Counted from the stretch's first letter, positions 44,898 to 54,086 are shown. The stretch is 64,000 bases of DNA from Flavobacterium laiguense (GCF_003097655.1 NZ_QCZH01000009.1:1-64000); one strand, 5' to 3'. Program-made: numbers and translations. The notes: generated by a model from the letters alone, not told the origin.

Positions 44898-45860
44898 ATG
44901 GAGAATAATGTTAATGCCCCAAGTTTTATAAAAAACAATAATACTATACAACAAGTTATTTTTGTTTTATTATTAGTTCTTTGTTTATTCCCAATCATTT
45001 CTCCCCCTATAGCCTTGTTATTGGGTTTGGTTGTAGCTAACCTTTTTGGACATCCTTTTTTGCATTTAAATAACAAAGCAACTAATATTCTACTTCAAGT
45101 TTCGGTGGTAGGATTGGGGTTTGGAATGAATGTGCATAGTGCGGTAGCGGCGGGTAAGGAAGGTTTTCTTTTTACCGTTGGATCTATTATTGTGACTATT
45201 ATTTTGGGGACTTTATTGGGGAAATGGCTTAAAATTCAAAAAAAAACATCTCATTTGATTTCTTGTGGAACGGCTATTTGTGGCGGAAGTGCTATTGCAG
45301 CTATAGCTCCAGTAATCGAATCTAATGAAAAGCAAACTTCGGTGGCTTTGGGGGTAATCTTTATACTTAATTCTATTGCTTTGTTCGTATTCCCTGTTGT
45401 TGGACATTGGCTGCATATGTCCCAAAACGATTTTGGTTTGTGGTGTGCAATCGCCATTCACGATACGAGTTCTGTTGTTGGAGCGGCAAATAAATATGGA
45501 TCCGAAGCCTTGCAGGTAGCCACAACGGTAAAATTGGCAAGAGCTTTATGGATTATACCTGTTGCTTTGATTACTGCAGTAGTTTTTAAAAATAAATCGA
45601 ATAAAGTGAAAATTCCATATTTTATTGGATTGTTCATTTTGGCAATGGTTTGCAATACCTATTTTTCTCCTGTTGCTAGTGTTGCTCCTTATTTGGTTTC
45701 AATTGCCAAAACAGGTCTTACGATTACCTTGTTCTTAATAGGAGCAGGTTTGAATAGTTCAGTTTTGAAATCGGTTGGACTGAAACCTTTATTTCAAGGC
45801 GTATTACTTTGGGCATGTATTGCAATAGGAACTTTAATTTCTATTCTTTATTTTAATTAA
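44898..45860 (+). CDS. YeiH/UPF0324 family putative anion exporter
   Basis: 320 residues with about ten hydrophobic segments. Recognisable family blocks: IALLLGLVVANLFG, LLQVSVVGLGFGMNVH, LISCGTAICGGSAIAAIAPVI, and AIAIHDTSSVVGAANKYG. The family is annotated as putative sulfate exporter, but direct evidence is thin. The gene follows a LysR regulator, as in E. coli yeiE-yeiH. The last eight bases overlap the end of the convergent DUF1275 gene. Confidence 0.87.
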   Translation: MENNVNAPSFIKNNNTIQQVIFVLLLVLCLFPIISPPIALLLGLVVANLFGHPFLHLNNKATNILLQVSVVGLGFGMNVHSAVAAGKEGFLFTVGSIIVTIILGTLLGKWLKIQKKTSHLISCGTAICGGSAIAAIAPVIESNEKQTSVALGVIFILNSIALFVFPVVGHWLHMSQNDFGLWCAIAIHDTSSVVGAANKYGSEALQVATTVKLARALWIIPVALITAVVFKNKSNKVKIPYFIGLFILAMVCNTYFSPVASVAPYLVSIAKTGLTITLFLIGAGLNSSVLKSVGLKPLFQGVLLWACIAIGTLISILYFN

Positions 45861-46587
45861 AATTGATTTTTTTTCGTTTAATCGTAATGAAATTCAAACG
45901 GATATAATCATAGTAAAGTGTAATCAATAGAAAAAAAGCTGCAATAAATAGCGTTTTTAGCGCTAGAAAACCGTAGATAAATCCGCCCATAAAACACCCC
46001 AGAAAGAAGAAAGAAATAATGGATAGTCTTAAGTAAATACTGGTTTTTAAGGCTTTTCGTTCCTCTGGTTTTTTATAGAAAAATAATTGTGACAATTCAA
46101 TTCCCAAATCGGTAAAGAGTCCTGTTAAGTGTGTGGTTCTAACTGTAGATTGAGAAATTTTGGTTACCAATGAATTTTGTATACCCATGGCAAAAAGCAG
46201 ACCAAAGGCCGTCCATTTTCCGTCAAACAAATAAAAATTGGTTTGCATTCCAAAAAGACCCAAAGAGACCAAAATTGCTATTTCAATTGTTATTGGAGCT
46301 ACATGGAAAAGGTCTGGATTTTTTTTAGAAATTAATTCGGCCAAAAAATTGGAGGCAAAAGATCCCGCCAAAAAGAACAAAGTATATATCAAAAATACAA
46401 TGGCAGCTTGATAATTGTGTTTGGTTACTTCTTCGGCAAAAAAAGCAAAATGTCCAGTAACATTGGTGGTTAATGTTTTTACGGACAAAACTCCCGTTAT
46501 ATTTACAATTCCTGCTACGAAGGATAATAATGTAGCCAGACGTAAATTGTGTTTAGAAGTTCTGCTTTTGCCTTGATGTCTAAACAT
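45853..46587 (-). CDS. YoaK/DUF1275 family membrane protein
   Basis: 244 residues with six or seven hydrophobic segments. DUF1275 pattern: LSFVAGIVNITGVLSV, TTNVTGHFAFFAEEV, FLAGSFASNFLAELI, AMGIQNSLVTKISQSTVRTTHLTGLFTDLGIELS, which is the most conserved stretch. Function is unknown. It overlaps the convergent yeiH-like gene by eight bases, and its start is about 97 bp from the divergent phospholipase-like gene. Confidence 0.88.
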   Translation of the reverse strand: MFRHQGKSRTSKHNLRLATLLSFVAGIVNITGVLSVKTLTTNVTGHFAFFAEEVTKHNYQAAIVFLIYTLFFLAGSFASNFLAELISKKNPDLFHVAPITIEIAILVSLGLFGMQTNFYLFDGKWTAFGLLFAMGIQNSLVTKISQSTVRTTHLTGLFTDLGIELSQLFFYKKPEERKALKTSIYLRLSIISFFFLGCFMGGFIYGFLALKTLFIAAFFLLITLYYDYIRLNFITIKRKKINFN

Positions 46588-46633
46588 TGTAATTTAATTT
46601 CGTTGAATTAACATAAATTTAAACCTGATTTGC

Positions 46634-46662
46634 TTGAATTATCTTTAAAAAAAATACTTTTG
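46634..46662 (+). promoter_or_regulatory. Promoter of the phospholipase C-like gene
   Basis: TTG at 46634-46636, an 18-nt spacer and TACTTTTG at 46655-46662. The start codon is 21 bp downstream. Confidence 0.7.
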
Positions 46663-46683
46663 TAGTTCAATTAAATAGATATA

Positions 46684-47688
46684 ATGAAAAATTTTAAATT
46701 AAAGCAGTCAGTCCTTACTTTTTCAGCAATTGGTATCGCTTTTATTAGTTTGTCTTGGGGTATTTTTGGCCACGAACATATTAATAATGCGGCGGTTATG
46801 GCATTGCCAAAACCATTGCAAACTTTCTTTTATAATCATCTTGATTTTATAACACAGGAATCAACGGTTCCAGATTTGCGTAAATATACGTTACGTGACA
46901 AGGCAGAAAATCCACGCCATTTTATGGACATGGAGAATTTTGGTGCTGTAGATTCTATTCCGCTTCCATTTGAGGATGTAAAGAAAAAGTACGATGAGAA
47001 ATTTTTATCCAGTAATGGTATTCTGCCTTGGTACATACAGGAAACAATGACCAAGTTGACTAAGGCTTTCAAAGATAAAAGAAAGACTGAAATTTTGTTT
47101 CTGGCGGCTGATTTAGCGCATTATATTGGTGACGCACACATGCCTTTGCATACGTCTGCGAATCATGACGGACAATTGACCAATCAAAAAGGAATTCATT
47201 CTTTGTGGGAATCACGTTTACCGGAAATGTTTGGTAAAAATTATAATTTCTATACTGGTGAAGCCAAGTATGTAGATAATGTGGAAAAAGCGACTTGGGA
47301 TATGATAAAAGATACCCACAGTCTTGTTGAGCCACTTTTGCTGGTTGATAGAAATCTTCGAGCCACTTTTACAGCAGAGACCATGTATGACAAAGATGAG
47401 AAAGGAAATATTGCCAAAAACAAATTTGGTGATTTGATTTATTCCAAAGAATATGCTTCAAAATTTCACGAAGCTTTGAATGGGATGGTAGAGAATCAGA
47501 TGCGTAAAGCAATTGTTGTAACAACCAATTTTTGGTACACGGCTTGGGTAAATGCTGGTAAACCAAATCTGGATGATTTAGATTCAAAAGAATTGACCAA
47601 TCGCAACAAAAAGAATTTGAAAAATGATTTGAAACTTTGGAAGCAAGGAAAGCTTTTTGGTTTAGAAAGTGAGAATGATTTTAATTAA
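46684..47688 (+). CDS. Zinc-dependent phospholipase C / S1-P1 nuclease-fold protein
   Basis: 334 residues. A hydrophobic N-terminal segment (TFSAIGIAFISLSWG) acts as signal peptide or anchor. The mature N-terminus WGIFGHEHINNAAV supplies the Trp/His zinc ligands of this fold, followed by PRHFMDMENF, then HYIGDAHMPLHTSANHDGQ and GIHSLWESRLP with the remaining His/Asp/Glu ligands. The fold is shared by bacterial phospholipase C and S1/P1 nucleases, so the substrate (phospholipid or nucleic acid) cannot be decided. The enzyme should be periplasmic or secreted. It has its own promoter and no operon partner. Confidence 0.83.
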   Translation: MKNFKLKQSVLTFSAIGIAFISLSWGIFGHEHINNAAVMALPKPLQTFFYNHLDFITQESTVPDLRKYTLRDKAENPRHFMDMENFGAVDSIPLPFEDVKKKYDEKFLSSNGILPWYIQETMTKLTKAFKDKRKTEILFLAADLAHYIGDAHMPLHTSANHDGQLTNQKGIHSLWESRLPEMFGKNYNFYTGEAKYVDNVEKATWDMIKDTHSLVEPLLLVDRNLRATFTAETMYDKDEKGNIAKNKFGDLIYSKEYASKFHEALNGMVENQMRKAIVVTTNFWYTAWVNAGKPNLDDLDSKELTNRNKKNLKNDLKLWKQGKLFGLESENDFN

Positions 47689-47723
47689 AAAAGTTCTGCA
47701 TCAAATAACACGTAAAATGATTT

Positions 47724-47846
47724 TAACCGCAAGGGACGCAAAGATTTTTGTTTTGTTTTTTTTTTGAAAAATGCAAGGAACGCAAAGCTTTGCGACCTTT
47801 GCGGAATACAGATAAAGCGAGGAAAATCATTGCGCTCTTTGCGGTA
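47724..47846. repeat. Intergenic ACCGCAAAG/GACGCAAAG-type repeat with dyads
   Basis: aaccgcaagggacgcaaag (47724-47742) is partly complementary to the block ttgcgctctttgcggt (47830-47845). Between them is a perfect palindrome cgcaaagctttgcg (47781-47794) and a further cctttgcgg. Such gcaaag-rich intergenic repeats are, in my knowledge, frequent in flavobacterial genomes; their origin is unclear. No gene is present in 47689-47962 apart from the terminator. Confidence 0.55.
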
Positions 47847-47907
47847 AATAAAAGAGTTAGATAGAATGACACGATTTAATCACATTTCGGGACAGAAGCT
47901 AAAAATA

Positions 47908-47943
47908 AAAAAGCCTGTAAAATTATTTTTACAGGCTTTTTTG
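47908..47943. terminator. Bidirectional terminator
   Basis: Arms aaaaagcctgtaaaa (47908-47922) and ttttacaggcttttt (47927-47941) with a short loop, T-run on the plus strand and A-run on the other, between convergent genes. Confidence 0.9.
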
Positions 47944-47962
47944 TATTTCTAAAATTGGTGTT

Positions 47963-50062
47963 TTATTTCAATCGTTGGTATTTCTTTTTCTTCAATATAT
48001 CCGAAGCTGTTTGATAATATGAGATAGTTTCGTTGACAAGATCCGTTCTTTCGTTGCTCATCGGAACTTGATCGTAATAGATTTGAAATTCAGGTGCTAC
48101 TTTTTGATCTGGTTTTAAAGTCAATTGAAACTGTTTTGCGGTTTGTTTAGGCGAAATAATCGTTAGAACATTGTCTTTTATTAATCCCAAATCCTGATAA
48201 GTCGCTATTAATGCCCTTGGCTTATAATCGGATTTCAAAACATCCTGTCCGTAAAATTTACTTTGGTAATTGAAATTTAATAAACCAAAAAGCGTTGGCA
48301 TTACGTCTATTTGCGACATTACATTGGTATATTTTTGTGGCTGAATAAAGCCTGGACTATAAATCATGGCTGGAATTCTGTATTTATCTACGGGAAGTTC
48401 TGTTTTACCAGCACTTGAAGCACAATGATCGGCAAGAATTACAAATACGGTATTTTTGTACCAAGGTTGTTTACTTGCCATTTCGAAGAATTTTCTCAAA
48501 GCATAATCGGTATATTTTACACCACCGTCACGAGATTTGGCGTCGCCAGGAATATCAATTTTATCGTTTGGATATGTAAAAGGACGATGGTTACTCACGG
48601 TCATCCAATGATTAAAGAACGGTTTGCCTGTTTTAGCTTCGGCATTCATCACTTTTATCGCTTTATTAACCATGTCTTCGTCACAAACTCCCCAAATATT
48701 GGCAAAAGTAATTTCTTCGGGAGTAAATGATTTTTTATCAACAATGTCATAGCCGTTTCCAGCAAAAAAGTCTTCCATATTATCAAAAAAGGCATCTCCA
48801 CCATAGAGATACTTCACATTGTATCCTTTTTGTTTAAAAATAGATCCTGTAGAAAATTTGTCTTTATTATCTTTTCGTTTTACCACACTTTCTCCAGCAG
48901 TAGGAGGAAAACATAATGTTACGGCTTCAAGTCCACGAACAGTCCTATTTCCTACAGCATATAAATTGGTAAACAATAAACTTTTTTGAGCAAGATTATC
49001 CAAGAATGGAGTTATGTTTTGCTCATTGCCATACGCTTTCATAAAATCAGCGCTATAACTTTCGATGGTGATTAAAACTACATTTTTAGGAGTTTCGGCA
49101 GTATCACTTTTGATTTGTCTCAAAGAGGATACCCCAGAAATGGAAGGAATCTGTTTTCCTAATAAAGCAAATGCTTCTTTTTCGGGTAATGTTTTGTAAA
49201 ATTTGAAATAATCCAACTCACTGTTCATAAAGGCTAAGTAGAATCGGTACATTCCATTGGCTTGCAGTTCATTGGTAAAAACATTTTGGGAGTTTTCTTT
49301 TTTAGCTAAATAAGGAACAGTCAATAAAGAAAGTCCAAATAATGAAAGATAAATTCCGGATAGTTTTAATTTATCAGTAAACGTTGGAATAGTATCAATG
49401 TAGTTTCTGGTCTTTTTGACAATAAAATAAGTCACTGTTCCCGCAATTAGAAACAATCCTGAAAATAGCGGAATTACAGGATAGGATTCCATAATATTTC
49501 CGATTACCTCATTGGTGTAAACCAAATAATTCACGGCTATGAAATTGTATTTAACGCCAAATTCATTCCAAAAAAAATATTCGCTGATCCCATTTTGAAG
49601 AATAAGGACAACATATAGAAACATCACAAAGGTGAACAACCAAAATCTGATTTGGCTTCGGTATTTTGGAAGAAAAAGCAGTAATCCAAATAAAAGTGTT
49701 TTAAGACCTACGAAAATTAAACCGATTTTTGGTAAGGCTCCACCGTATTCATTTAGAATACTTTTACCAGATGCAATGTAAAGTAATAACGCTGCTAACA
49801 ATCCAAAAATGATGTATCCGTAGGGTTTGTAATATTTTGAGTTGGATATAAAAATAAGGTACAGCCACAAGAATCCGGTTGCTATTACAAATACAAAGGC
49901 GTCCGAAACTAATCCTATAGTGAATATTTTTAAGCTATCTATAAAAACAAAAGAAGTCTGTGTTATGGGATGAAATACCAAAACGATTCGCAAAAGGAAG
50001 CTAACAATAATGTAGAAAAGAGCGAGATTATAAAAAGGGGAAAACTTTTTTAAAAGATTCAT
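47963..50062 (-). CDS. LTA synthase family phosphoglycerol/phosphoethanolamine transferase
   Basis: 699 residues: five or six N-terminal membrane helices (to about residue 240), then a periplasmic sulfatase-fold domain. Active-site blocks: VVLITIESYSADFMKAYGN (metal-binding Glu), NRTVRGLEAVTLCFPP with the nucleophile threonine expected here, and TVFVILADHCASSAGK with Asp/His metal ligands. The family moves phosphoglycerol or phosphoethanolamine groups onto lipids or glycans; in Gram-negative bacteria the acceptor is probably an envelope glycolipid or membrane-derived glucan, unproven. The start is ATG 50062 (MNLLKKFSPFYNL), just before the first helix; an upstream start at 50107 adds 15 residues without support. 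Confidence 0.88.
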   Translation of the reverse strand: MNLLKKFSPFYNLALFYIIVSFLLRIVLVFHPITQTSFVFIDSLKIFTIGLVSDAFVFVIATGFLWLYLIFISNSKYYKPYGYIIFGLLAALLLYIASGKSILNEYGGALPKIGLIFVGLKTLLFGLLLFLPKYRSQIRFWLFTFVMFLYVVLILQNGISEYFFWNEFGVKYNFIAVNYLVYTNEVIGNIMESYPVIPLFSGLFLIAGTVTYFIVKKTRNYIDTIPTFTDKLKLSGIYLSLFGLSLLTVPYLAKKENSQNVFTNELQANGMYRFYLAFMNSELDYFKFYKTLPEKEAFALLGKQIPSISGVSSLRQIKSDTAETPKNVVLITIESYSADFMKAYGNEQNITPFLDNLAQKSLLFTNLYAVGNRTVRGLEAVTLCFPPTAGESVVKRKDNKDKFSTGSIFKQKGYNVKYLYGGDAFFDNMEDFFAGNGYDIVDKKSFTPEEITFANIWGVCDEDMVNKAIKVMNAEAKTGKPFFNHWMTVSNHRPFTYPNDKIDIPGDAKSRDGGVKYTDYALRKFFEMASKQPWYKNTVFVILADHCASSAGKTELPVDKYRIPAMIYSPGFIQPQKYTNVMSQIDVMPTLFGLLNFNYQSKFYGQDVLKSDYKPRALIATYQDLGLIKDNVLTIISPKQTAKQFQLTLKPDQKVAPEFQIYYDQVPMSNERTDLVNETISYYQTASDILKKKKYQRLK

Positions 50063-50285
50063 AAAAATTAAATTTTTTGCAAAAGTACAATATTGATGCT
50101 TCTGCATTAAGTATTCTACTCTTAAAGTTATCTTAAGACCTTTTTACGCATACAATTCGGTGATTGTTTTGAGTTAAATTTGTAAAATAATAATTGTATT
50201 TTTATGTGTTAAAAAAACATAAGGTTTTATCTCACTAGGAGCATTTTTATTAGTCAGAATATTTAATTTAAAAATTACTGAACTT

Positions 50286-50720
50286 ATGAAATTATATATT
50301 TCAATATTATTTTTGATGACAAGTGTATTTGGATATTCTCAAAATTGGAACACCAACTTTGAGGATGTGAAAGTAAAAGCCGAAAAAGAAAATAAAAATA
50401 TACTATTGGTTTTCTTTGGTTCAGATTGGTGTGGACCTTGTATTAAATTGGATAATATAGTTTGGAAATCATCCGAATTTCAAGTAGAGGCAGATAAAAG
50501 TTGGGTGATTTATAAAGCCGATTTTCCAAAGAAAAAAGCCAATCAGCTTTCATCAGAGTTAACGGAAAACAATAATAAGCTGGCAGAAAAATACAACAAG
50601 AATGGCAGTTTTCCATTAGTAGTGCTTTTAGACAAAAAAGGAAAAGTATTGGGAATGACTGGTTTCAAAAATGTTTTGGCCTCAGAATATATTAAACTCA
50701 TTCATTCATTCGAAAAATAA
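50286..50720 (+). CDS. Periplasmic thioredoxin-like protein
   Basis: 144 residues with a signal peptide (MKLYISILFLMTSVFGYSQ) and a thioredoxin fold. The active site is WCGPC in VFFGSDWCGPCIKLD, and the cis-proline segment is GSFPLVVLLDKKGKVLG. Predicted to reduce or oxidise thiols in the periplasm. It is the first gene of a tightly packed run; its stop codon shares a base with the next start, so it is almost surely co-translated with the ApbE gene. A likely client is the Cys-containing tail of the DUF4266 lipoprotein two genes on; this is inference. Confidence 0.9.
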   Translation: MKLYISILFLMTSVFGYSQNWNTNFEDVKVKAEKENKNILLVFFGSDWCGPCIKLDNIVWKSSEFQVEADKSWVIYKADFPKKKANQLSSELTENNNKLAEKYNKNGSFPLVVLLDKKGKVLGMTGFKNVLASEYIKLIHSFEK

Positions 50721-51706
50721 TGAAAAAAACACTATCCATCGTTTTTCTATTTGTTGTCTTCTCATCCTTTGCCCAGATAATCCATAAACGAAAAACATCG
50801 ATGTTGGGCAGTCCATTTGAGATAAATGTTGTTGCCAAAGATACTACAGAAGGTAATATTTATATTAATATGGCGATTGGAGAAGTAAGAAGAATAGAAA
50901 ATGAAATATCGGATTGGATTCCAACAACACCTATTTCTGAAGTGAGCAGAAATGCGGGTTTAAAACCTGTAAAAGTGCCGGTTGAAGTTTTTGAATTGGT
51001 TGAAAGAGCGATTAAAATTTCGGAAATCACCTATGGTGCTTTTGATATATCATATGCTTCTATGGACAAGATTTGGAAGTTTGATGGTTCCATGAAAGAA
51101 ATGCCAACACCGGAAGCCATAAAAAAATCAGTGGCTAAAATTGGTTACAAGAACATTATTTTAGATAAAAAAGAGCATACCATTTTCCTAAAAATGGAAG
51201 GAATGAAACTAGGTCTTGGCGGAATTGGTCAAGGTTATATAGCCGATAAAATACACACTTTGTTATTGTCAAAAGGATGTGATTCAGGATTGGTAAACGT
51301 ATCTGGGGATATTTTTGCCTGGGGTAAGCAACCAAGTGGTAAACCCTGGACTGTGGGGATTGTAAATCCGATGAATAAAAATAAAATTTTCGCCACTTTT
51401 CCTTTAGAGAATAGTGCAGTGGAAACATCAGGCAGTTATGAGAAGTTTGTGGTTTTTGATGGAAAAAGATATTCGCATATTATAGACCCAAGAACGGGTT
51501 ATCCTGCAACGGGAGTAGTCAGTGTATCGGTATTTGCAAAGAAAACCGAGATTGCAGATGCTCTGGCAACCGGAATTTTTGTTTTAGGGGTTGATGTAGG
51601 TTTGGATTTAGTGAATCAACTCAAGGGAATTGAATGTATTATTGTTGATGACAAAGGCAAAATATTTTCATCCAAGGGAATAGATATAAAGAAATACAGT
51701 AAATAA
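50720..51706 (+). CDS. apbE: FAD:protein FMN transferase
   Basis: ApbE covalently attaches FMN to Ser/Thr of target proteins outside the cytoplasm. 328 residues with a signal peptide (MKKTLSIVFLFVVFSSFAQ). Family blocks: MLGSPFEINVVAK, LGLGGIGQGYIADKI, LVNVSGDIFAWGKQ, PWTVGIVNP, and RYSHIIDPRTGYPATGVVSVSV; metal- and FAD-binding residues are expected here. The start overlaps the thioredoxin-like stop (TAATG). A dedicated ApbE inside an operon usually means that a flavinylated protein is encoded nearby; no classical DxxSGAT target motif is seen in the adjacent genes, though DUF3570 has two SSGASG segments. Confidence 0.93.
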   Translation: MKKTLSIVFLFVVFSSFAQIIHKRKTSMLGSPFEINVVAKDTTEGNIYINMAIGEVRRIENEISDWIPTTPISEVSRNAGLKPVKVPVEVFELVERAIKISEITYGAFDISYASMDKIWKFDGSMKEMPTPEAIKKSVAKIGYKNIILDKKEHTIFLKMEGMKLGLGGIGQGYIADKIHTLLLSKGCDSGLVNVSGDIFAWGKQPSGKPWTVGIVNPMNKNKIFATFPLENSAVETSGSYEKFVVFDGKRYSHIIDPRTGYPATGVVSVSVFAKKTEIADALATGIFVLGVDVGLDLVNQLKGIECIIVDDKGKIFSSKGIDIKKYSK

Positions 51707-51713
51707 GAGCAGT

Positions 51714-51920
51714 ATGAAAAAAATTGTGTTAGTTGCAAGTATTATCGTTTTGCAATCTTGTAATTCAGTAAAAGAATATCAAAAAATGAACATTAACGAT
51801 CCAGAAATGAAATTGGGTGCAAAAATGACTGAACGATATGAAACAACTTTTCAGGTGTATCGAGAAGCTGCAGCTGGAGCCAATGGAGGTAAATCGGGTG
51901 GTGGTTGTGGTTGTAATTAA
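51714..51920 (+). CDS. DUF4266-type small lipoprotein with Cys tail
   Basis: 68 residues. The lipobox IVLQSC gives lipidated Cys16, and the mature core reads EYQKMNINDPEMKLGAKMTERYETTFQVYREAA, a DUF4266 pattern. The last residues are Gly-rich with two cysteines: KSGGGCGCN at the C-terminus. Such a tail could bind a metal or be modified. It sits seven bases after apbE and 44 bases before the DUF3570 gene; this trio plus a thioredoxin is, to my knowledge, a recurring neighbourhood of unknown function. The -CGC- tail is a natural substrate for the thioredoxin-like protein. Confidence 0.85.
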   Translation: MKKIVLVASIIVLQSCNSVKEYQKMNINDPEMKLGAKMTERYETTFQVYREAAAGANGGKSGGGCGCN

Positions 51921-51964
51921 TTGCCGCTGTTTTCCCATTTATAACAATAAATAAAATACCCAAA

Positions 51965-53410
51965 ATGAAAATTATAAAAGCACTTTTTCTTATTATACAG
52001 TTTAGTACTCTTTCTTATGGACAAGAGAAAGATTCTACTGTTGTTTTTAAAAAGAGAGTTTTAGAAAGTGCCGAAGTTGATTTTATGGCCAGTTATTACG
52101 ATCAAGACGGAACACATTCAGCTGTTTCTGGAGGTATAGGATCTGAAAAACTTTATGATTTTGCCACAAATATAATTGTAGCTATGCCATTGAATGACGA
52201 TGATGTATTAACCGTAGATTTGGGATTATCAGCATACTCCTCTGCTTCATCCAGTAATATCAATCCGTTTAATTCTTCCTCTGGGGCTTCTGGAGGAGGA
52301 GATGATGATGTAGAGGATGATAATGATGGTGGTACTAGCGGTGCGGGGCCAACTCCTTGGCAAGCCTCATCAGGTGCATCTGGAAACGATGAATTATGGT
52401 CTGCAGTTGCCACCTATACACATAATAGTGACAACAGAAATTTTATTTGGAATGCCGATGTTTCTTTTTCCAGCGAATACGATTATACTTCGGTCGGTTT
52501 TGGAGGTGGAATTACCAAGCTTTTTAATGAGAAAAATACAGAAGTAAGTGTGAAAGCCAATGTCTATTTGGATCAATGGCAACCGATTTATCCAACAGAA
52601 TTACATGAATATTCCCTTTATGGGAATGATTTTCAAAATCAAGGGTATTTTAACGGAATAACTATTCTGGATCAAAATGGTCTGCCTTCTAAAAATTATT
52701 TGCCTTCCAAATTTGCACCTGTAACCTCTGTGAACAGAAACTCTTATTCGGTTTCGTTTGCTTTTTCCCAAGTGATGACTAAAAATTTCCAATTTTCGGT
52801 GTTTTTTGATGTTTTGCAACAACAAGGATTATTATCGTCACCTTATCATAGAACGTATTTTGCGGATAAACCTCATTATTACATCGGTCTACCACAATAC
52901 ATAAATGAGTACACGAGTCCTAGTAATGTTGGGGTCTACGAACTAGCTGATGATATTGAAAGACTTCCTGACAATCGTTTTAAGTTACCGATTGGAGCTC
53001 GATTAAATTATTATATCAACGAGCATTTTATAGTAAGAACCTATTATCGATATTATACCGATGATTGGGATTTGAAAGCGCATACGTTCAATATTGAACT
53101 TCCTGTAAAGATTTCGGATAAATTCACGGTTTATCCCATGTATCGTTATTATTCGCAAACGCAAACGAAGTATTTTGCCCCTTATCAGACGCATTTGTCA
53201 ACGGATAAATTTTATACTTCTGATTATGATTTGTCAACGTTCTCGGCCAATCAGTATGGTTTTGGAGTTTCTTATACTGATCTTTTTGCAAAAGCCCAGA
53301 TTTTTTCTTTTGGAATGAAAAATATAGATTTGAGGTTCAATCATTATGTAAGAAGCGATGGTTTGTCAGCAAATATTGGTACTATAGGTTTTAAATTTGT
53401 TTTACAGTAA
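51965..53410 (+). CDS. DUF3570 outer-membrane beta-barrel protein
   Basis: 481 residues with a signal peptide (MKIIKALFLIIQFSTLSYGQ). An N-terminal plug-like part has a Gly/Ser/Asp-rich loop (residues about 100-140) with GGGDDDVEDDNDGG and two SSGASG segments at 105-110 and 135-140. The rest is a series of amphipathic strands (HFIVRTYYRYYTDDWD, FTVYPMYRYYSQTQ) ending in IGTIGFKFVLQ, a standard outer-membrane C-terminus. DUF3570 proteins are uncharacterised. The acidic loop could chelate cations, and SGAS resembles the core of flavinylation sites but lacks the upstream Asp. The stop is three bases before the response regulator. Confidence 0.88.
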   Translation: MKIIKALFLIIQFSTLSYGQEKDSTVVFKKRVLESAEVDFMASYYDQDGTHSAVSGGIGSEKLYDFATNIIVAMPLNDDDVLTVDLGLSAYSSASSSNINPFNSSSGASGGGDDDVEDDNDGGTSGAGPTPWQASSGASGNDELWSAVATYTHNSDNRNFIWNADVSFSSEYDYTSVGFGGGITKLFNEKNTEVSVKANVYLDQWQPIYPTELHEYSLYGNDFQNQGYFNGITILDQNGLPSKNYLPSKFAPVTSVNRNSYSVSFAFSQVMTKNFQFSVFFDVLQQQGLLSSPYHRTYFADKPHYYIGLPQYINEYTSPSNVGVYELADDIERLPDNRFKLPIGARLNYYINEHFIVRTYYRYYTDDWDLKAHTFNIELPVKISDKFTVYPMYRYYSQTQTKYFAPYQTHLSTDKFYTSDYDLSTFSANQYGFGVSYTDLFAKAQIFSFGMKNIDLRFNHYVRSDGLSANIGTIGFKFVLQ

Positions 53411-53413
53411 AAT

Positions 53414-54082
53414 ATGAAAATTCTAATTGTAGAAGACGAAATAGGAATTGCCAATTTTCTAAAGCAAGGCTTGGAAGAGGAGGGCTATGAGATTTTGGTT
53501 GCCTACGATGGTAAATCTGGACTCGAAAAAGCTCAGAGTCAAAAAGTGGATATCATTTTGCTGGATTGGATTTTGCCTCAAATGTTAGGTATCGATGTGT
53601 GTAAAGAAATTCGAAAAACAGATTCAAAAACACCAATTTTGTTTTTAACCGCCAAAGATACCATACAGGAAACCATTGAAGGATTGAAAGCGGGTGCCAA
53701 TGATTATATTAAGAAACCATTCAGTTTTGATGAATTGGTAGAGCGCATTAAAATTCATTTTAGAAATGAAAATCAAAATGAGGTGCTTTCACTGGGTAAA
53801 ATTAAAATTATTCCCTCAAAACACCAAGTAATCTTAAATAAACAAGAAGTATCACTTACGCAAAGAGAATACGAATTGCTGGTTTATTTGATAAAAAACA
53901 AAGGGCAAGTGTGTACCAGAAACCAAATTATCAATGATGTTTGGGATATACATTTCGAATACGATACTGGAGTAATTGATGTTTTTATGAATGCTATCCG
54001 AAAAAAACTCAATTTGAATAAAGAAGAAGATTTGATAAAAACCATTCGTGGTGTTGGATATATTGCAAACGATATAAATTAA
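53414..54082 (+). CDS. OmpR-family response regulator
   Basis: 222 residues: receiver domain with acidic pocket EDE near 7-9, phospho-acceptor Asp51 (IILLDWILPQ), Thr in FLTAKD and Lys in YIKKPFS, followed by a winged-helix DNA-binding domain (VSLTQREYELLVYLIKNKGQV, IDVFMNAIRKKL, IKTIRGVGYIA). Its gene is three bases after DUF3570 and four bases before the kinase, so it is translated with both. The likely target is the operon itself or other envelope genes. Confidence 0.94.
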   Translation: MKILIVEDEIGIANFLKQGLEEEGYEILVAYDGKSGLEKAQSQKVDIILLDWILPQMLGIDVCKEIRKTDSKTPILFLTAKDTIQETIEGLKAGANDYIKKPFSFDELVERIKIHFRNENQNEVLSLGKIKIIPSKHQVILNKQEVSLTQREYELLVYLIKNKGQVCTRNQIINDVWDIHFEYDTGVIDVFMNAIRKKLNLNKEEDLIKTIRGVGYIANDIN

Positions 54083-54086
54083 ATTA

